Of a DNA stretch of 64,000 nt, positions 1 to 14,699 are shown piece after piece. The notes beneath the pieces were generated by a model that did not search any database, was not told the DNA's origin, and saw nothing but the letters and a program-made list of their open reading frames with translations. The stretch is from Tomocerus qinae (Eukaryota > Arthropoda > Collembola > Entomobryomorpha > Tomoceridae). Location of the stretch: assembly GCA_020055645.1 (NCBI GenBank), contig CM034546.1, positions 94,054,001-94,118,000 on the forward strand. The letters run 5' to 3'. A program made the translations under genes and the position numbers. Each line of letters starts with the position of its first letter. Position 1 is the first letter of the stretch.

Positions 1-1207
1 AGGTACTTGTATTCTGACAGAAGGTGATAGGAAATCTAAAAGAAGTTTGGGGAACGGATAACCAGTAAATGACTACCTGTTTGTCTCTAGTCTCTAGTTG
101 TAGAAAAATTGAATTATATTATTCTTGGCATGTTTGTTGAAACATGTGTACCTACAACTTGTATAGGAACCTATTTCTCTATTTTGTAAACATCACAATT
201 GTAAAGTGATCTAATAAGTATGTGGCACTTCTAGTAAGTAAAAGTACCTACCTGTAGGATTAAGTTTATTGGAAACTGAATTCCCAGCTGTTTCATATAC
301 TGACATATAATTATATTTAGTCAAGGAAATAAGTATAATTTACTTTTTATTATTAGAGAATTCATGGTGAATCTCTTGGAGTATAGCCAACAGGGTCAAG
401 GTAAAGTTTTTGACCCACATTTTCGTATGGGTTGTGGACTAAACTGATATTATTGTAGTAGACTAGACAACATTTTTGTCCACTGTACCGTGAAGTTGTC
501 TAAATGACAGATTTTATGAGTAATCTATACGAAATGTAGTGTCTCTCATCCAAATAAATAGGTATAGCAGGCATTAGCTATACGTATCTACTTATTCAAT
601 GTAGTCATTGGTAGATTTATAGCAAAAGCAACTACGAGCATAAAAAAGATTGTTTATTATCATTCTCTCTACTTGAATGTTCGTTCACCCTAAACTGAAG
701 GCAATAGTTTTGTGATGCTATATTATAATTATATGTATAGAGATAGTGACACTGGAAGATTCGCATAGAACAGCGACGAAAGGTGTGTCAGAAGTAGTTA
801 ATTTCTCTACAGACAACATTGTGGATAAGTGAGGCTTTCCTTTTGAAATTGGGTAAAGGTAAAATCAAAGGTGAGTGTAAGGTAAATGTGGTTTCGTATG
901 ATTTGATCGTTTCTTCCAATGCATACAGCAGTCTCAATTTATTTTCTGGTCTTTAAATTATTATTGACATTTATTACACAGAGGGGAAGCGAACATAACA
1001 TTAATTACATGAGCACACAGTTGTAGAGTGCAGCTGTTGAAAATGAGATAAGATATTATTGGTGTTGGCTAAGAATAAGATGAGAAAGTGATTTGGTTTT
1101 GATTTGGATTGAATTAAGTAAACTCACGAGTACGTAGGTACATTGACAGCAAGAGCCAAAAGAGTAAACAGGGTGTTATTGAATTGACTGTGAGATGACT
1201 TTGAGAA
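1..1207. other. intergenic, no gene seen
   Basis: AT-rich unique-looking sequence. I see no frame with coding character, no RNA gene and no repeat array in this stretch. It lies directly upstream of the possible TATA promoter near 1.2 kb and could hold upstream regulatory DNA, but nothing in the sequence proves it. Confidence 0.4.
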
Positions 1208-1215
1208 TATAAAAG
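1208..1215 (+). promoter_or_regulatory. possible TATA box (TATAAAAG)
   Basis: A perfect TATAAAAG lies in a locally GC-richer context. About 200 bp downstream is an ATG whose short open frame ends at a consensus donor (GTAAGT, 1456). TATA-like strings are common by chance in AT-rich DNA, so the main support is this combination with the mini-exon. Confidence 0.25.
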
Positions 1216-1410
1216 TCTGCAGGCAGCAGTGGCAGTGGACTACCGCTGTAGCTTAACCGTCAGGCTACTTGTATTAGTATGTGTTGTGTGCTCACTGTTC
1301 ACGAAATTAACTCTGGCTGCCAGCAATAAAAATCTGGAGGTTTTTCTCATCTTGTTACCGTAATAACAACAACTAAAAGGATAACCAAGAAAACAGACAA
1401 GCACATCCAC

Positions 1411-1455
1411 ATGAGTATTTTGTGTAAATTAATAATGGCAAGGACATGCCGTGCT
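1411..1455 (+). CDS. possible first coding exon, 15 codons
   Basis: An ATG at 1411 and a second in-frame ATG at 1435 open a frame of 15 codons (MSILCKLIMARTCRA). It runs to a strong donor, GTAAGTGA, at 1456, in phase 0. A TATA box lies about 200 bp upstream. It could be the first exon of an unrecognised gene or of a long non-coding RNA. It cannot join directly to the first recognised STELLO-like exon at 29,706, which needs a phase-2 donor, so at least one unseen exon would be required. Low confidence, because short frames with a donor arise by chance. Confidence 0.2.
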
Positions 1456-4400
1456 GTAAGTGAACTTGTTTTCTATGTAAATGTGTAAAGCATGATTTGT
1501 GTGAATGGAAAAATGGAATGTATGCAGTACTTTCGTTTGACTTTGCGTTAAACGATATGTTTACCTACATGAGGTATTAGCGGTAAGGTCCTATTTGATT
1601 GAGGATTGGATTGAATGCCTGCTGAGTATCACACCAACCTACCACTTATTCCATTACATAAAACATTAAGGTAAACATTTAAGGAATGCACTTCCCTCGC
1701 TCCCCTGGAGTACACCCTGTAAATTCCCACTGTAATTACTATTTAAACGAGTCTATTGACACCCTTGTTATTTTCAATGTTTTCATGCAAATTTTAATAT
1801 GACTCAGAGGGGCAAAGTCGCTACCTCAGTTTTTTTTGTCCTCTTTATGCTAATTTAATTGAACAGAGTTCAATAAAGTTTTTGCTCATAGCTTGTTAAA
1901 CTGTTTTCTAGGTCACTTCCTAAGCGAGGATAATGATGATTTATTGGGCTATGGACAAAAACTTAAATTATTCCGTAAAAACTTACATAATAACCATGTT
2001 TCAGACTAATAACCTTTCATTTAAACAACTCATTTGACCACATAACTGTTTCCATTTAATTCTGCGAGTTAACGCCCATGGGTTTACAACTGGACATTAT
2101 CAAATTGTTTACTACTTAATTATCGCAGATATATTTTCTGCCTACAAAAAGCAAAATAAACGAGTCCTTGGACTTGAGTTTCATTATTTTGGGTAAAAAT
2201 TGATTTATTGATTCAAGTACATTCATTGAGTACCTATGAACACAACTTTGGAAGAAAGAAAAAGAAGGTAACATTGATACGGATTTATTCACTTGTGGCA
2301 ATAACATGTTGAGTTGTAATTAATTGGTCCTTTGTAAATAATGAGGTAATTGTTGCTTTATATCTTGAGACAAGTGAACCAACTTACAATTTTTATCTTA
2401 CAACCAATTTCCAGTTTTGTACATATTATTGTAACACTTTTTATAGCGTATTGTTTGTGAGAGGAACATATTTTCATTCAAATGTCAAACAAGTAATAAA
2501 ATTAAAAAATGTGATTATGCATGATGCATGATGGTCAACTCTTTGATGTTAAAAATGTGCATTAGGGAACAAAGAGACTCGGAGCCTCTTTTGGACTTGT
2601 GCTATCGCCTTTTTGTAAATATTTGGTTCGTTATGTAAATAATATTTGTTTAGTGATTTTAACTGCAGAAGGAAGGATAACGTGTACAAACTTTCGTTTT
2701 CTACTTTCTGTGATGTGTAATAAATAGATGCATTCAAATTAGCGAAGGTATATGGATAATCTGGTTTTTTATTACGACCAATATCAATCAATAGAAATCA
2801 AAGTAAATAGGTCTGCAAAGGATACGTGATTGATAAGTAAAATTTTACAATGTGGAGTGTGACAGGGATGCAGTAAACTGTCAATCGAAACAAATGGTAC
2901 GCAATAAGAACAACCTTTGAAGTAATTTTAGTGTTTCAATTTATTCAAAGTCAAAATAGTAAAGTAAAACAAAGTTGTATTGTGCCGAGGACAGAATTTG
3001 CGAGTTGCTGCTGATTGTTTAAATATTTACATCACATTCTATCAATAGGCACTCTGCAGTATCTAATCTAGCTCATCGTGAACAGTGAGAGTATTGCGTG
3101 ATGTTTGGCCATGCAATTTGATTCACTTATGCTCGCTGCCTTCATTTGTAGCCGGGCTTCTAGTGTCCATACTATATGATATTTGTTGCAGTAGTGTTCT
3201 TCTATTAGTCATTTAAATGCTCAATGCAACTTTGATTTTCATGCATACAATAGAAAAATGTGCGCAGTCAATCAGTACAAAGGACAATTGTTTGCACAAC
3301 TATTTTAGAGCTGTGCCTGCCTTCCAAACTCCAATTCTCCTCGAAGTATTTGACTGTTGGGCTTATTGTTCAGAATAATTAGTACTTTCAAAAGCAGAAA
3401 ATGACATTTTCATCAGCATTGGAGCTGAAGTATTCTAGCGAACTGTAAAAGAACAGTAATTCCATTTCCAATCAATTTCATAAATCTCTGAGTGTCTACG
3501 TTGGAAAAACACATGCGAATGGGTCGTAGAGACTTGAGTAAAATTAAGTAGCACAAACTTGTTAGTCAATCCCATAAAGGTTATACTAATGGACAAAAAC
3601 AAAAGTTTTCTCCTTTTCCTGCCAGACAAATCTGAAAAGTTAATCTGTGTCTTTGTCACAGCAGCATTTAGCGTCTGATATATTTACACTAAATCTCCAG
3701 AATGCCCGAGTTGACAGAATAATTCCCTAAGTATAGCTGAATTACTCGAGGAGAGAAGAAACCCGGTAGGAAATGACTGTATTATTACTTTCTTCATTTT
3801 AGTACGTTGGCTTTGTTGGCAGCTGAAAATTCTCAAGAATTGATGCGCACAGACACTATAAGCTTCATCTGCAAAGTCCCTACCCAAATGTAAGACTACA
3901 GACTCTGAGCTTTTAGGGAATTGCGTAAATATGCTATTGCTACAAAAGTGTAATCTGTACGACATCTTTTCCTTCTCTTGTCATTTCTCCATCTAAAAGC
4001 TTCTTGACTCACTTTTGAGAATTATGAACTAGGTAAGCTGAGTCCCATTCGGAGAACTGTACTCCTTACATCACTTTGATTGCAGCAATAAACTCCTTGC
4101 ATTAATAAATACAAAAGAACTTTTACAGGAGATCTTTATTGCGCATTTTTAATTTCATGCATTCATCTCCATTATATACAGATCCATGTTAATAATTATT
4201 ATACAAAAGTGTAGCAAATCGGAACAGAAAAAAATTGCAGGCTTAGTCAAAATTAATTGAAAAAATCCTGGAGAAATCCCGAATAAATACACCGAGAGGT
4301 AAAAGAATATTTCATCCTAAAAAAGCGGTACTCGGTTTCGATTACGGTACAATAAAGGATTATATAAGGAAATCTGTTCTTAGTGTTTTTGTGGGAAGAG

Positions 4401-7400
4401 GTACCATTAGAATTTTATCTTCATATATATTATGACGGAAGAATCTCAGCAGAATTTGATTAAGCTCATTTATTTTGCATGTAGGATTTCTAAGTTGGAA
4501 TAGGAATAAAAAATACACTCTCCCAGGGAAAAAATGGAGGAGTGGAGTAGACTTTAGAGATTTGAGAATAATGCCTCGATTCCTTTTCCTTAGTTATGTT
4601 CTCTAGAATGTAACTTAACTCCTCTGCTTATGTACATTTTGTACTAAGATATATGTATTCTTGGTTTGTCTGGGGTATAATTTTTAGTTTCATAAAATGA
4701 GTTAGTACTTTGGTGATGTAGCCAAGCCGAGTAAATAGATGCAAGTCTTCATATATGTGCCATAACTTTGTATCAATATAGTGGGATGTTAAAAGCGAAA
4801 TCTTTAGCGCATTTTTGAAAGACATCTAAAGACACACGAAGCTGTAGCACGTTATGAGGTTATGACTTTAGATGCATTGGAGTGGAGATACATCAACGAA
4901 TAACCTATAAAAAATACAAGAAGCGAAAAACGTACATTATCAAGTGAGTAAGTGAGTTGACTGAGTGTCTCTCTTGCCCTTGTCCTTAATATTTTCACTT
5001 GCAGAAAGGTTCTCTTTATTGGGCTGCAATGCTGCTCGTCCATTCAGAATTTCACAGTGCACTTTGTGGTAGTTAAGTTACTAGTAGCAATTCCATATCA
5101 GTAAATACATGTACTGAATTCTAATTGAACTAACAAGAAAACAAGCTCTTGTATAAACTGCCACAGTCTATCCGCTTTATAGAGATATCTACTGTATAGG
5201 CATCCATAAAAGAATGCATACAATATTAATAATAGCGCTACAATGCATTTATCAATGATAATGAGCATCAGCATGTATGTAATTTACACATCCTCCATTC
5301 ATATTCAGTTGCACTCCTCATTTTCGTTTGTATTTGCCAATGCGATTAGGATATGCTTAAGGTAAATGAGCATGAGTTACAGAATAAAAACATGCTCGAA
5401 TAGTTTACTACTAGAGTCATATTACTCTGCACCTACTTAAACATGCAGAATTAAATTATTAGAATTTTTAAATTCACACTTCATTCTGGAGAGTGAAACG
5501 TATAATTATCTGTTACCTAAACTGGACAATTGATTTTACTACATTACTACTACGTCCTGCTTTGTAAATTGATGGTAGAGATTGAAGTGTTATTGAATTT
5601 CAGCATTCAGGATAATATCTAATGTACCGCTGTGTGTATCCACTTTTCGTAATTGCAGTTTTTATTTCACAGCAACAATCTTCTTGGTCACACTATTCTT
5701 TTAAGGTATAATTATTATACTAGGTGTTTAGCTTTAAGTTACATCCGTCTGCGTAGCAGTTTAACGTGTGTGTACTATGAAACATTAAAGAAATTTGATT
5801 TGAACAGTATGCCTTATTTTTATGTGTTATTGTTGCGAATTGTGATCAATGTCATTTCAATTATGATTAAATGTAAGCATTAGTAGTACAATTAAAATCT
5901 ATCGAGATTTCCTTCAACAACTCTGTAATTACATTAACAGCGTACGTAGCATTAGAAATCAATTTCTACAATCTTTTATCAGTAGAAACAGTAGTTTGTG
6001 ATGTAGCTGCTAAGTTTTTTTAATTGTCGAAATTATGCAGTTAGGAGTTAATTCACGCAAGTAAAGTTAATTACCATTGCTAATTGCCATTTTGATTTTG
6101 CCCTAGGATTCTGTTGTAAATAGCAAATGTAGTACGGAGCACAAAGGAATTATTCATTGTTTGGTTCTAATAATAAGAGGAAAATGATCTAAGGTGATAA
6201 TTCAAGCTACAAGCGTGTCTATACAATGCATGAAAGATATAGAATGGCACCCACACCAAATCTGTAACGTAAATAGGTTAGGTAATGTGAAGTATTATTA
6301 TTTCTTTCTAATTCGATATGCTCTCCATAAGTTTATGAGGATAGTATCATTTTGTACTAAGGAAAAGGGTGACTGGGAACCCCAGTTATATCTCCTGTGA
6401 ATGCACGTATATTACATGGATATCTATGATTCCTTATGCCATATAATATCTCTAAATTTTTTCTATGCCAAGTTGAGCTACCTTTCTGGCAGGTCTTTCA
6501 TATGTTTATGTTTGATTTGACTCAAGTATGTACTTGTGGCATTACTAAATGACATGGCATTCCCTATTGTCTATAGAAAGGAACTATAACTATTCTGTAT
6601 TTAAGAGTATTATGTGTTTGTAAAAATGATGTGTATAAAAGAGCCTATGAGCAATTGGCATGTAAGAAGTAACAATGCAAACAAAAGCTTGATTATAAAA
6701 AGCTGCTCTCAACAGACTGTCTATTTGTAAGGAATAGGCATATGCACATTGTCTCATAAAGAATATCTCTGTCCGTATCACTTTCGACTTCTGCTAAAGT
6801 GTCATAAAGTGTTGAGTTTGCGTTGCCACTTCAATCCAATCAGCTTAATACGATAATGCAAGGCAGACTCACCAATGCAAATGGACGTCAAAGACATTAT
6901 CCTTACCTTTTGGTTGAATGTGACAGACCTAGACCCATTTTTTGGATTTTCTGCCTATATCCTTTGCCCTATCCCCATTTTGTCTCATTTTCTGTCTCGC
7001 ATTGTTGATGTGCTGTGGAATTTAGAGAATTGATTGTATACATACAGAGTACACTAATGGTGTAATGCACGGTTGAATGTCAAATGAGCGAGTCTGTCTC
7101 TGCCAAAAGTTTGTAGGTACCCACAATATTTCAGATCCTTAACACATTGTCAAAAAACATATTAAATTTAATTGTTACTTTGCATTGTTGTATAGATGAA
7201 GGGGATAGCCCATCTAATGCTCAAACGACATAAATATGATGCTATTACATGTAATCGTTATGTAAATAGGCAAAAGAGTATCGTCAGAGGAAGGAAAACA
7301 TTTTATGTCAAGATTGCCAACTAAAGTAAACAATAATAATGCTTTTCCAACTGTTCTGTGCGTGAACTTGGTTAGGGGCAACAAGAGCAGCAATTAACTT

Positions 7401-10400
7401 CTGTCAGGATAACATAATACCTCTTACAGCAGTAATTTCTTTGTACGTATATGGCAATTAGCCATTAAACACTCTTCTAGTAGAGCATTAATTTTTATAC
7501 TTTCGCTTTCCATGTCTTGTTATCTCTATCTATGCTTACTACTGTCATATCAGCATTACGTGAATTGTAGAATAATTAAAAGCAATTTGATATTACATTG
7601 TCTATTACATCCTAATTCCATTTAGGTCACTGTCATTCAGGTAGTAAGAATAAATTTTCTGTTTTCAAGATTTCTTCTATTTACTAATGCGAAGAACGTA
7701 CTTACACGTTTCCGTTGACATATACTACATTCTTATAGCATATTGTTCCTGTTACAATTATGCTACAATTTGTTTTCATTGAATGTATTGTTTCGATCAT
7801 TTTCTACTAATCGCAACTATTGTAATATCATTTGCGGAGTTTGAAGGATGATTGTGACATTAGCGTATAGACATGGACGCGTGCTACAGGAAGATATCAC
7901 TTCTTTGATGGTGGTCAACTTAAGTGCTACTACAAATTACGACTTACATTGTTTACTACAGAAAGGCGTAGTTTTCGTCTTCGACGATTATTGTCATTGT
8001 TTCGTTGTAATTCGGTAGAAATGGATACTCTCCTCGTAGTCCATTGTGTTTCTACGACTGTTGAAGGATGTTTCAAGGTGTGACAATTTATCACCTATTG
8101 TCATGCATTGGCCATTCAATTTATCTGCAACACATTCATATACTATTCAATAAACTTTTCTAACACTTATTTCTTGTTTATCTTTCATAATTAACTATTT
8201 AATGACCAATTTTTTTGCTATTATGTACCATAACGATGTCTGAGCACATCTTCACCGGAAAAAGATTTTTTTACGCACAATTACTTCAGGCTTTCTTCTG
8301 ATTGATTTAATAATAGTAACTTGTCAGTTTACGTCACGTCCGAATGAACATAATGTGTTATCAATGCTTAAAAATACATATGCTACTCTCACATTATTAC
8401 TATCAAGGATATATATTATGTACGTAATCTTAGACATTGTTTTGGTTAACCAGAAATTTTATTGCGGAACAAAAGTTAATGTAGTATAATAAACAAGTGT
8501 AGATTATTGGCTTTGCGTCTATGTAAATAATACGCTAGATTTCTTTTTTCTAAGCAATGGAAAACGGTTCATGTTATTCGTTATTTATGTTCGTCATTTT
8601 TTATGCTTATGCATTTGTAAGTAGGTAGTTTGTAGACGTATTATGTTGTTTTGACGGTAATTCTGCTCTAATGCTTGAAATACCATTTGAAATATTAGTA
8701 TACAATAGGAAAGTGAAGTTTGTAGGTGTACGCGTAGTAAAAGTGAAACGTAAATCCGTGTGAACTTTAACGATAGAAGATGTTTGCTGTGTAAATGGAA
8801 AGGTAAACAGTAATGTAGAAGATAAACAAAGTATCTTCCTTGTAGCATATAGGATTCTTATGTGTGCATTAGTGATTAAAATGACCCTTGTGAACTCTTA
8901 AGGAGAAGTTTGAAATTCTGTGTAACGCCCATTAAAGGATTTTAACTGCTTATCTCCGTCGTAGATGATCGATCGACACAAACATCTTTAGATTACGTTA
9001 CACTCTAATCATTTCATTATCCTTTGCATTTTAAATGGGAAATATGTAACCATTTTAATTGTAGAGGGATTTCTAATCAGTAATAATTATTACGGCAAAT
9101 CTTAATTAGTACTAATTTACATAGACGTAATTATTAAAAGGGCGGTTCTGGATATTTAGAATCAAATCGAAACATTAGTACTAAGGACGACGATGTGGGA
9201 TAATTGGTTTGCAATTATGCGGAAAGGTGATCATGATAACAAAATTTGAGGAATTAAAAATCAATGATATCTTGTTAAAGTAACCAGATGACAAGCCTTT
9301 GGGCAGAAAAAAAAAGATTTGTAGTGAAGCTTAACCTTCTTTTTCATAGATGAGGAATGACTAAGCATGATCATGCATTAATAATCGTTGTGTGGCTTAT
9401 GATTGATATATCAAGATACCTACTTTGAAATTGATGATTTCTTCCTCATGTTTTTGAGGTTCCTCGTTAAAATCGAGTGTCTATCATCTTAACGGCAGGT
9501 GGTAAACACAACATCATAACATAATATACTTCAACACAGGAACTATCGCTCAAGTAGCTTTATAAATTGTGAAGAAATCGAATGTTTCGGAAAACAAAGT
9601 AGAGTACCTACTATACATCATATCATAATTGATTTGTCAATTATTAAGCAGGCAGTTTTGGGAGGAAGGAAATGATAAGAATGTGGATTACTTTTGTTAG
9701 ATACTTCAAATGTAGTGTCTAACGGTCTTATAGCACCAGATTAAACTGTCATCGCCTATACAATCCTTGCTATACTCGCCACAAGTTCCTTATTGTCAAT
9801 TTTTTAAGCTTAAGGAACTGTAGGAAATGCAAATATTTGTGTAAGTATGAAGAAAGACAAGTCAAAAGGAAATTCCTTCGAACACCTCTCGATAGTCGAA
9901 ATTGATGAATCATGCCGTTCCTTTATACACAAATCAACATGTCTTCGTAAATAAGTATGGAGAAGTAAAGCTGAAGGCTTCATCACCAATCCTTATACAA
10001 ATGTATGCATGTCCTAATCGTGACAATCACTGCAATCATGTTCTTTTTATTATCAATGGATTTATTTCCACATTTGTCAGAATGCAATATTTTTTTGACT
10101 TCCATTCTTATTTTTTGCGATGTTTTGAGGAAATGTTACATCTCTATTATACCATTTAATCCCAATACATTTGAAGGATCATGATATTTTATGTAGGTAG
10201 AGAAATTGTAGCGAACGCATCGGAAGTTTTAAAAGCAATTCGTCACTTTGAATTTGTATTTCAATGCTTTGTTGATTGGTAAGCTAAATCTAAAATTCCG
10301 CATCGGAATTATTCTTTATGCTTCCGCTATTAAAAGGTGAACTACAATTTAAGTCAGAGAGATCAAATCAGATTGTGTTGACAGGCGTTTGAGGACAATT

Positions 10401-13400
10401 TGCACAAGTATTTATGCGAATACGAAAATAAATGTTTTGCAGATTGGAGTGTCGTACAGAACAAACACACAAAGCGTGTCATTTCTTCTGAAATCAAAAG
10501 CTGTTATCCTGTAATCTAATATTATAGGTATAGTCTTTCTATTGCCCTTGTTTTAATTTGCATACGTTACTTTATTACAGTAATACAACTACAAACTACA
10601 TGTGCATAATAAATAGGTTTTGAAAAGAGGTTACGTACTTCTGGTGCTGACAAATATTTCTAAGGACTTTGTAAAATAAGGAACGTAAGTTTCGGCTGGC
10701 CAAAATCTATAAATATAACAATTACATTTTAATGGCTGTGTGAGCCATTTATATACTAGTCTTTATTCATTCCGCTAACCAAGAATGACTTTATGCACGC
10801 CTGCTTTCCTGTTCCTAATAAATTTACTACCTAATTTATACGAAAGTGTACATTGTCACTATAATTATATTATATCCTCATGAGTATCATAGAAAGAACC
10901 TAAACTCTTTCTGTAATGTCGTACATTATACATAGAAGAAACTTTTCTTCTAATAAATTAACAGTCATTCTCCTTCATGCTTAATAACTTCTGCAGATAT
11001 ATAAGTAAGACGCATTGCCATGAATAACGCACTAGAATTTCAGACCTAGCAAACGTCTAATAATGGCTTTTTCCTGTATAATATTACTAACCATGGAGTA
11101 CTATGTTCTATTTCTAGTGACCATCTCCTCATTTCTCACCACTATATAAGATTATTTACAGGAAATTGTCCAAGATTTGCATGGAAATCCGATACATTAT
11201 GCCTAATGACCAAGTTGATTTGCTACTTGTCATTGTTTTAGTTGCCTACTGCAGACATTTAGTATTGCAATTGTAGCCACTCATCCCCACCTTACACGGA
11301 AGTTAAAGTTTGGGTTTCTACCATATTTTGCAGAACACTGTATTACTATAGGTATATAAATCAATTGTCGCAATTATTATAGCTGAGTAAATTAGGCAGG
11401 TTGTATTGCCTAAACTTAAGATGCATGAAAGGAGCTGCATAATGGATAGAGCCATTTACATCCTGTAGTTACTGTTAAAACGTCTTTGTACAGGAAAGCG
11501 ACAGTATTATAATGTTAGCAAATTCGTTGATTCAGTATTATGGAATAGCACTGATGTAAGTTTCAATGTTATTAGAACAATTTAAAGTTTTTATTTTCCA
11601 GAAAAAAACGATTTCTATTGTTAGAGATGCAATCGAGTGATTCCCAAATTGAATTGAGTTGGTGACGAAAGAATATTAACAATAACGACTGGAAAAAAGA
11701 TTCTATAAATATAATGAAAAGGTTTATTTTGGAAATGAGACAAAGTTTGTTAACGATACTTACTGTCTCACGATTATGACTATACTAATGTGTAAATCGA
11801 GCGTGGAGAATGTTTTCTGAGGTACTTACACACAAAAAGCATTAGTAAGCAAGTTCGCTGTCGGAAACGTCATTGATTTTTTGCTTGGAAATCAAGTAAT
11901 CAGTGTCTTAAGTTGGGTTTTTCTCACAGTTGTGGAGTTTGCCGTTGATTTTTACAAGATTTGATTTTCCGGGCTAATAATAATTTATGAGAGTTACTTA
12001 TGCTTTGATATGTACAAAAAATTAATACAAACAGATGAATCGCAGCTTGACATAATAATCTTGGCATATGGAAATGTATGGCTGAGTGAATTCGATGAAT
12101 AAGTGATACATAATGATAATTTAACAAAACATGCAGACGTTTAGCCATGCACCGACTTAAATGCTTAACAATAAATAAGGTCTGTATAAAAAGCGAGTAA
12201 ATCCAATGCATAATGCATATCCCTCTAAGCTTGCCTATAATAAAGCAAACAAAAAAACGTTCCGCGCAAAATACATTTGCCCGTCAATGTCTCAGGTGAG
12301 ATTAGCAATGTAAACCCAACAAGTCAACGATAAGCCAAAAAGAAACTGTTCAGGTACTTACTTATAAGATTCTATGCAGAGCTTTGCTAACATCTTTTAC
12401 AAGTGCACACAACAGTGCACTAATCCCCCTTATCTCTGCATAGCAATAGAACAGCAAAGCACAACTTACAAGGTTAACACAGCCATTGCTAGACATTTAT
12501 TTCCAATTTGTTTTCCTACATTCTAGCCATTAAACTAACTAATAAGTAGTTTTGTTCTTGTCTCATAGCTCCTGCTATTTCATATACCAAATTGTTAAAT
12601 AAAATGACTCACATGTGATTTACAGCTAAACAGTTTGTCTTACAAGTAATTCTACAGGCAATTTGAGAGATCCTAGTTGCAAATTACATGAAATGAAACC
12701 GCTAATGACATTGTGAATTATGGTCTGTAATTTGCCAGTACCACTACAACACTCACTACAATCAAAGGGTATGGGTACGGAATGGTTCTTAATGAATAAA
12801 TCGGGAAATTAAACAATGTCTACCTACCTCCTTCGTTTTGTTTTACATAATTGGGATTCGTACCTATCCAGATGCAATTTTCATGAATTGCACTCTATGT
12901 GGTCACAGTTAAGTTCATGTTCAAATAGAACTAGTGTTCTAAGTTCTCTTCTAACTACTTTAATTGTCTGCAAAAGGAAATAGTCCAAACTCATTCATGT
13001 TTATTACTCTGGTCTAATATGTTAATAATACCGTGAATCATCGTAAACAATAAGGATGAAAATGATGCATTGCCCATTTTACAGACCGCATTAAAGTGTG
13101 AATTTTTACTATCTGTAGTATTTAGTAATTGCGACAATTCAGTGTGTACCACCCTGTCGCAAAATACAATTTGTATTTTGTAATTTAAGTGGTAACTTGT
13201 GTTTTCCTGTGCCGTCCTTACTTGTTTTTGATGCTTGTCCTTTAAACGTTGCCTAAAGTCGTGAAATCTTAATGTAGGCAGGAACACACCTTCATACATA
13301 CTTGTCGTCGCACTTTGTTTACATCCATTCTCACTCTGTTCAAGTTCCTGCATTCTTCTTTATATTTATCTCCAGATTTTAGCACGCTTGACTCTCTTCC

Positions 13401-14699
13401 GTATTAACGTAGTTCACAAAGAGTTATTTGTAATATGTCAGTTACCATATACGTGTATAAATAAGTTAATGGTTTGAGCAGGACTCACGTACAGATAATT
13501 TGGCAGACAACGGTTCCGTATTAGTCACTGTGTCAGTAATACTCTCGAAGATTTTATCTTTAATAGCAGTAAGTAACTAACAGTATCTTTTTTATTGTTT
13601 TTGGTAGTTCTTGTTTCGCCTAGTAAATCTCCATTCAATCACATCAAAAGGAATTCAATGTCACGTTTATTGCCTATTGAATTTAATGGCCAGTCGTTTG
13701 CATTTGTGTGTGTCAGTTACGATTTCGCAGACCTAACCATTCTATTGCTAAATAATGCAATAGCTGAACGTAATCTAACCCAACAAGAAGCAAAAGTTCG
13801 TTTCACTTTTTTCTTAAGTTATGTCCGGCCCTCATAAATAATGTATGGAAGCATAAGTCATTCCCTTTCGAGCTGACTTGTAACTACATTCTTCTGCTTT
13901 CGGAATATCTTTAATATATATTTCAAAAATGCATGTTGTCACATGTGATATATCATTTGGTAATAAAATTAAAATATCTTGCCTATTGTCTTTAATGATA
14001 CTGTCCTAAATTATTATGTGCAAGACAACAGTAAACCTATAGTTAACGGATTTTTGTATTTGTAAGTAGGATCGATATTCAGATGCTGTGAACAAAATTT
14101 CTTTATGCTAATGTATAGATATAGTCATCTATAGTGACATATACTAGACAAAGGTAGGGACATGTGGATGTAGCAGTCTGTAGGTTGAAAAGTTGTGCAG
14201 ATACGTTTTGATTTAGTACAAGGAATCTTGTGGCATGTAATTTCCCATTCAAATGAGGGAATATTCCCTTGCTGTTGTGAAAACTGATTAGAATTATTAG
14301 TATTCCTTGATGTAGCTACTTAGTGACGAGACAAAAATTACAGCTTGCTCTGCCTGACCAAGTCAATTTTTCCATCTACTACTGGTTTGATCTGGTATGT
14401 TTTGATTTAAAGTTCACGTCTCTGGTAGAGTAATAGGTTACTGCATATATATAGTTACTACATATCTCAGCCATCTGGTAAGTTAACTATCTGCGTCGTT
14501 TTTATTTTGATGAACGGAGCATTGTCATTAAACTTGTAGGAGGAGATCAACATCAACCCGTTTAAAAAAGGAATTACCTTAATAGAAAAATAGGGAATTA
14601 GTCTGCAGTCGTTAGTGACGTAAGTAGGCAGGTAGCGAAGCTTAATATGGAGACATGGTAATAATGCTATTAAGTGTGTAGTGTATACGATGAAGAAAC
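1456..14699. other. gene-poor AT-rich stretch
   Basis: No exon with recognisable homology or clear coding bias was found on either strand. Open frames here are short (120 codons or fewer) and have the Phe/Ile/Tyr/Ser-rich, low-complexity look of translated AT-rich non-coding DNA. The longest, 12,991-13,353 on the minus strand, is hydrophilic but lacks any motif I know. No tRNA-like cloverleaf, tandem array or terminal-repeat element was noticed. It may be intergenic DNA or the intron of a gene whose exons I cannot recognise. Confidence 0.4.

Noticed and set aside
12991-13353. 120-codon minus-strand ORF, the longest in the left half
   Set aside because: No motif, no convincing splice sites and no biased composition. 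A frame of this length is expected by chance in nearly 30 kb of sequence.
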